Positions 30,538 to 34,198 of a stretch of DNA of 34,198 nucleotides are shown piece after piece; position 1 is the stretch's first letter; each line of letters begins with the position of its first letter. The notes under the pieces are model-generated. The model had not been told where the DNA came from. It searched no databases and worked only from the letters and a program-made list of their open reading frames with translations. The stretch spans positions 1 through 34,198 of the forward strand of contig JAQBGV010000016.1 in NCBI GenBank assembly GCA_032128395.1, in the 5' to 3' direction. This DNA is from JAQBGV01 sp032128395 (GTDB lineage: Bacteria; Planctomycetota; UBA8108; UBA1146). The translations under genes and the position numbers were made by a program.

Positions 30538-33048
30538 ATGCTCCGAACTGTCTGCTCGCTGCTCCCCTTCCTCCTCGCTGGTTGCGCCCTGGTGGCGACC
30601 GATGTCACCGTCTCGAAGAGTGGTTCCTCGTCCGGGGGCCCGTCGAGCAGCATCGCAGACCGCACTGCCGGGCTCGATCGCCGAAACGGGTTTCTCCCGA
30701 TCTACGTCGACGAGAAGAGGGGCACGCTCCTCCTCGAGCTCCCGGCTCCCGGCGGTCCCGACGGCACCTGCCTCGAGTTCCTGCTCAACCGCGGCCTGCG
30801 GAGAGGGCTCGGGTCGAACCCGGTCGGGCTCGATCGCGGGCAGCTGCGCGGGGCGGACCTGGTGCGCATCCGGCGGATCGGACCGAAGATCCTCTTCGAG
30901 CGCCCGAACCTCGCGTTCCGAGCTCCGGCCGGAGACGCGGCGGAACAGCGCGCGGCGAGCGAGTCGTTCGCGACGTCGGTGGTGTGGGCGAGCGATGCAG
31001 AGGTGCTCGAAGCAGATGGCCGCGCGCTGGTCGACTTGCGCGGGTTTCTGATCCGCGATGCGCACGGGGTCGTCTCCGCCCTCGAGGGTGCGGACCAGGG
31101 GAGCTATCGACTCGACGAAGGGCGCAGCGCGATCGAACTCGCCGAGACCCTCGTCTTCCCCGACAACATCGAACTCGAAGCGACCCTCACCTTCAGCACC
31201 TCCGGCTCGCCGGGGCGCTACGTCCGCGCCACCGCACCGGATCCCACGGCGATCACTCTCGTTCAGCACGTGTCCCTGATCCGCCTCCCCGATGACGAGT
31301 ACCGGCCGCGACCGTTCGATCCGCGTATCGGGTCGTTCTCGATCGGGTTCAATGACTACTCCGTGCCGCTCTCGCAGAGCCTCGAGCGGCGGTACGCCAC
31401 ACGTCATCGCACCGATGAATCGATCGTCTACTACGTCGACCGCGGGGCCCCCGAGCCGATCCGCTCCGCCCTCGTCGAGGGGGCGGGCTGGTGGGCCGAG
31501 GCGTTCGAAGCCGCCGGTCTGCCAGGGGGGTATCGGGTCGAACTCCTCCCCGAGGGGGCCCACCCGCTCGACGTGCGCTACAACGTGATCCAGTGGGTCC
31601 ACCGCTCGACGCGCGGTTGGTCGTACGGCGCGAGCATCACCGATCCGCGCACCGGCGAGATCCTGAAGGGGCACGTCTCGCTCGGCTCGCTGCGCGTCCG
31701 TCAGGACCGACTGCTCTTCGAGGGGCTCGCCGGGGTCGAGAAGACCGGCACCGGCGCTCCCGACGATCCGATCGAAATCGCTCTCGCCCGCATCCGACAG
31801 CTCGCGGCGCACGAGGTCGGCCACACCCTCGGACTCGCGCACAACTTCGCGGCGAGCACCCAGGGGCGTGCCTCGGTGATGGACTATCCGGCGCCGCGGG
31901 TGAGCGTGACCGAGAACGGCGAGCTCGACTTCTCCGAGGCGTACGCGGTGGGGGTCGGGGACTGGGACCGCCACGTGATCCGGTTTCTCTACACACCGAT
32001 CCCCGACGGCGGGGCCGGGGAGGCGGCCCTGGATAGGATCCTTCTCGATGGACTCCAGCGCGATCTGCTCTACCTGACCGACGCCGACGCGCGCGCCGAC
32101 GGAGCGAGCGATCCGCGAGGGAGCCTGTGGGACGATGGCGAGGATGCCATCGCGGGTCTCGAGAACGCCTGCGCGGTCCGTCGGATCGCCATCGATCGCT
32201 TCGGAGAAGGCAACCTCCCCATCGGAGCACCGCTCGCGCGTCTGCAAGAGGTCTTCGCGCCGGTCTACTTCCACCATCGCTACCAGCTCGACGCCGCGGT
32301 CAAAACGATCGGCGGCCTCGAGTACGTGTACGCCGTGCGCGGAGACGGACAGCCCCCGCCTCGATCGATCGATGCCGCGCGACAGCGCCGTGCACTGGAC
32401 GCGGTGCTCGCGACCACCGACCCTGCGTTCCTCGACATTCCAGATCGGGTGCTCGCGGCACTGCCGCCGCGGTCTCCCGGGTCCCCAGGGAACGTCGAGC
32501 TCTTCTCCGGCGCGACCGATCCCGCGTTCGATCGACTGAGCGCCGCCGCGACCGCGGCGGACCTCGCGATCCGCAGCTTGCTGGTCTCCGAGCGGTGCGC
32601 CAGACTCGTGGATCAGTCGAGTCGCGACCCCGAACAGCTCTCCCTGGGAGACGTCCTCCGGAGATTGACGAATCGGGTTTTTCGCCCGACAGAGCATCTC
32701 GATCCCCGGCTCGACGAGATCGAACGGACGGTGCGCCGCGCGATCGTCGATGCGATGATCGATCGGGCCGGCACCGACGGGACCCTCCCTGCGGTACGCG
32801 CCGGAATCGACGGACAACTCCAGTTCCTCGCAACGTCTCTTGCCGCGTATCTGGAGAACCGTCGGGGCCGACCGATGGGGCAGGAGGATGCGTTCCAAAA
32901 CGCACTCCTCTACGACATCGAGCGTCACCTCACCCGCCGCCCAGGAGAACGTCTCGGCCGCGGCACCCCCCCCGACCCCCCGCCGGGAAGCCCGATCGGC
33001 GAAGCGTTCTCCGCTTCCGACGGCTGTGGTCTCGATCGCGAAAACTAG
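30538..33048 (+). CDS. Metzincin-type zinc metalloprotease lipoprotein (DUF5117/DUF4953-like)
   Basis: The 836-residue product has a lipobox LLAGC near residue 16, so it is anchored in a membrane. A beta-rich region with about 240 residues resembles the DUF5117 part of this family (FLPIYVDEKRGTLLLELP; RPFDPRIGSFSIGFNDY). The zinc site HEVGHTLGLAH gives H425, E426, H429 and H435, and the Met-turn SVMDY gives M448, the metzincin signature. The segment WVHRSTRGWSYGASITDPRTGEI precedes it, as expected. The C-terminal part is helical, DUF4953-like. The ATG at 30538 follows GGAG. Substrate unknown. Confidence 0.92.
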   Translation: MLRTVCSLLPFLLAGCALVATDVTVSKSGSSSGGPSSSIADRTAGLDRRNGFLPIYVDEKRGTLLLELPAPGGPDGTCLEFLLNRGLRRGLGSNPVGLDRGQLRGADLVRIRRIGPKILFERPNLAFRAPAGDAAEQRAASESFATSVVWASDAEVLEADGRALVDLRGFLIRDAHGVVSALEGADQGSYRLDEGRSAIELAETLVFPDNIELEATLTFSTSGSPGRYVRATAPDPTAITLVQHVSLIRLPDDEYRPRPFDPRIGSFSIGFNDYSVPLSQSLERRYATRHRTDESIVYYVDRGAPEPIRSALVEGAGWWAEAFEAAGLPGGYRVELLPEGAHPLDVRYNVIQWVHRSTRGWSYGASITDPRTGEILKGHVSLGSLRVRQDRLLFEGLAGVEKTGTGAPDDPIEIALARIRQLAAHEVGHTLGLAHNFAASTQGRASVMDYPAPRVSVTENGELDFSEAYAVGVGDWDRHVIRFLYTPIPDGGAGEAALDRILLDGLQRDLLYLTDADARADGASDPRGSLWDDGEDAIAGLENACAVRRIAIDRFGEGNLPIGAPLARLQEVFAPVYFHHRYQLDAAVKTIGGLEYVYAVRGDGQPPPRSIDAARQRRALDAVLATTDPAFLDIPDRVLAALPPRSPGSPGNVELFSGATDPAFDRLSAAATAADLAIRSLLVSERCARLVDQSSRDPEQLSLGDVLRRLTNRVFRPTEHLDPRLDEIERTVRRAIVDAMIDRAGTDGTLPAVRAGIDGQLQFLATSLAAYLENRRGRPMGQEDAFQNALLYDIERHLTRRPGERLGRGTPPDPPPGSPIGEAFSASDGCGLDREN

Positions 33049-33079
33049 GATGGGATGGTGGCGACCGATCCCCCTCAGT

Positions 33080-33200
33080 AGAAGATGGGACAGAAGGCAC
33101 CGCTGTGCGGAGCCAGCCCCCCAAGAGAGGCCGCACGAGAGAAGCCGCGCCAACGGCGAGCTCGTTGGGGTGAAGTGCGAGCGGGTCTGCCGCAAGCACG
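33080..33200. repeat. Shuffled repeat modules, copy B, upstream of the PSD1 cytochrome gene
   Basis: Counterparts of copy A are at 33080-33093 (AGAAGATGGGACAG), 33109-33133 (22 of 25 bases match), 33138-33149 (AGAGAAGCCGCG, exact) and 33181-33200 (18 of 20 match). The order differs from copy A, where the 25-base block comes last. The modules fill most of the 178-base gap before the next gene. Confidence 0.45.
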
Positions 33201-33226
33201 TTCACCGCGGCTACACTGACGCGACT

Positions 33227-34198
33227 GTGAAACTCACCCTCGCCTCTCTCCTCCTGGCCATCCTCCTCGCGCCCGCCGTGCGCGCCGACGAGCCCATCGA
33301 CTTCAACCGCGACATCCGGCCCATCATCTTCTCCCGCTGCGTTCCGTGCCACGGTCCCGACGGTCACGCGCGGAAGGCTGGCCTTCGCCTCGACATCGAA
33401 TCGGGATCCCGCGCCGACCTCGGCGACGGAGTCCACGCGATCGTCCCCGGTGACCTGGCCGCGAGCGCACTGATCGCCCGCGTCACCGCGGCCGACCCCG
33501 ACGACCGCATGCCGCCGGCCGAGAAGGGGGATCCCCTCTCGAGTGCGCAGGTCGCGCTCCTCCGTCGGTGGCTCGGAGAAGGCGCGCAGTACGCGCGGCA
33601 CTGGGCTTGGATCCCTCCGGTCGACGCCCCCCCGCCGCCGCGCGTCGATGGGTCGCCGGCCCCGACCGCGATCGATGCGTTCATCGAAGCGAGAGTCCGC
33701 TCCGCCGGCCTTCCTCTGTCGCCCTCCGCGGACCGTGCAACCCTCGCGCGTCGCCTCTCCCTCGACCTCCTCGGACTTCCCCCCACCCTCGAAGAACTCG
33801 ACGCATTCCTCGCGGACACTGCAGACGGCGCGTGGGAGCGGCTCATCGACCGCACCCTCGCCTCGCCGCGCTTCGGCGAAAGGTGGGCGAGCGTCTGGCT
33901 CGACCTCGCCCGCTACGCCGACACCAAGGGGTACGAAGCGGACCGGGAGCGCACCATGTGGCCATGGCGCGACCAGCTGATCCGGGCACTGAACGCGGAC
34001 CAGCCCTTCGACCAGTTCACCGCCGAGCAACTCGCCGGTGATCTCCTCCCCGACGCAACCGAGGAGCAACTTCTCGCGACCGGGTTCCACCGCAACACGA
34101 TGACGAACGACGAGGGAGGCACCGACGACGAGGAGTTTCGCATCGCCGCGGTCCTCGATCGCATCGACACGACGATGAAAGTGTGGATGGGGCTCACC
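33227..34198 (+). CDS. PSD1 cytochrome c / DUF1549 protein, truncated at the window edge
   Basis: The visible 324 residues start at GTG 33227 with a Sec signal peptide (about 1-20) and the planctomycete PSD1 cytochrome motif: FNRDIRPIIFSRCVPCHGPD with C38, C41 and H42. DRMPPAEKGDPLS near residue 88 gives the expected methionine ligand region. DUF1549-like sequence follows: IDAFIEARVRSAGL, LARRLSLDLLGLPPT, then FGERWASVWLDLARYADTKGY and FTAEQLAGDLLPDAT. The open frame reaches the right end with no stop, so the DUF1553 part lies outside. These large exported proteins are abundant in planctomycetes, often beside DUF1501 proteins and sulfatases. Their reaction is unknown. Confidence 0.93.
   Translation, partial: MKLTLASLLLAILLAPAVRADEPIDFNRDIRPIIFSRCVPCHGPDGHARKAGLRLDIESGSRADLGDGVHAIVPGDLAASALIARVTAADPDDRMPPAEKGDPLSSAQVALLRRWLGEGAQYARHWAWIPPVDAPPPPRVDGSPAPTAIDAFIEARVRSAGLPLSPSADRATLARRLSLDLLGLPPTLEELDAFLADTADGAWERLIDRTLASPRFGERWASVWLDLARYADTKGYEADRERTMWPWRDQLIRALNADQPFDQFTAEQLAGDLLPDATEEQLLATGFHRNTMTNDEGGTDDEEFRIAAVLDRIDTTMKVWMGLT

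Noticed and set aside
30409..33195. 928-codon minus-strand open frame opposite the metzincin gene
   Set aside because: The plus strand has a lipobox, the HExxHxxGxxH site and a Met-turn. The minus frame has no recognisable domain and reflects codon bias.
1..34198. CRISPR array, prophage or anti-phage defence island
   Set aside because: No regular direct repeats with spacers were seen, and there are no phage structural, integrase, restriction-modification or toxin-antitoxin genes. The genes present are mostly metabolic, envelope and redox functions.

Overview
The window is GC-rich, gene-dense bacterial chromosome with strong third-position GC bias. It most likely comes from an uncultured planctomycete. 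The lineage call is an inference from four kinds of protein: a PSD1-type cytochrome with a DUF1549-like region, two secreted proteins ending in planctomycete-style dockerin-like calcium repeats, an octaheme cytochrome fused to HEAT/TPR repeats, and an FHA protein with a HEAT-like tail. No rRNA, tRNA or CRISPR array was seen.

Layout. Positions 1-124 (minus strand) look like the 5' end of a group IIC intron whose body lies to the left of the window. It sits next to a terminator-like hairpin. Then come apt (382-900) and a TldD-like peptidase (903-2528), facing an acyl-CoA dehydrogenase (2781-3974, minus). A tight three-gene unit (4184-7833) encodes a membrane-anchored protein, an HTTM-like membrane protein and the octaheme/TPR cytochrome. 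YgiQ (7855-9921, minus), a DUF3313-like lipoprotein and an AlkB-type dioxygenase follow.

The middle (11580-18686) holds two dockerin-tailed secreted proteins flanking a minus-strand pair: an FHA-domain membrane protein and, overlapping it by ATGA, an exported thioredoxin-like gene interrupted by one in-frame TGA. That TGA is followed at bacterial-SECIS distance by a perfect six-pair hairpin with a CGUGUC loop. The gene is therefore annotated as a candidate selenoprotein, and it is the most unusual feature here.

From 18780 to 27111 lie a probable PPi-dependent phosphofructokinase and a polyphosphate neighbourhood: ppk1, a lipoprotein, a PATAN/DUF4388-like protein, ppx, sixA and a CHAD-domain protein. 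Together these could make, degrade, sense and bind polyphosphate. An overlapping operon of three unrecognised exported or anchored proteins (27197-28925) follows, then a Tat-exported hydroxypyruvate-isomerase-like protein coupled to a DinB-like protein. The window closes with a metzincin lipoprotein (30538-33048) and the start of a PSD1 cytochrome (33227 to the edge). Both of these are preceded by related short repeat modules in shuffled order.

Several closely spaced convergent gene pairs carry inverted repeats that reach into one or both stop codons, which suggests bidirectional terminators without U-tracts. All calls come from reading the sequence; no database search was run.
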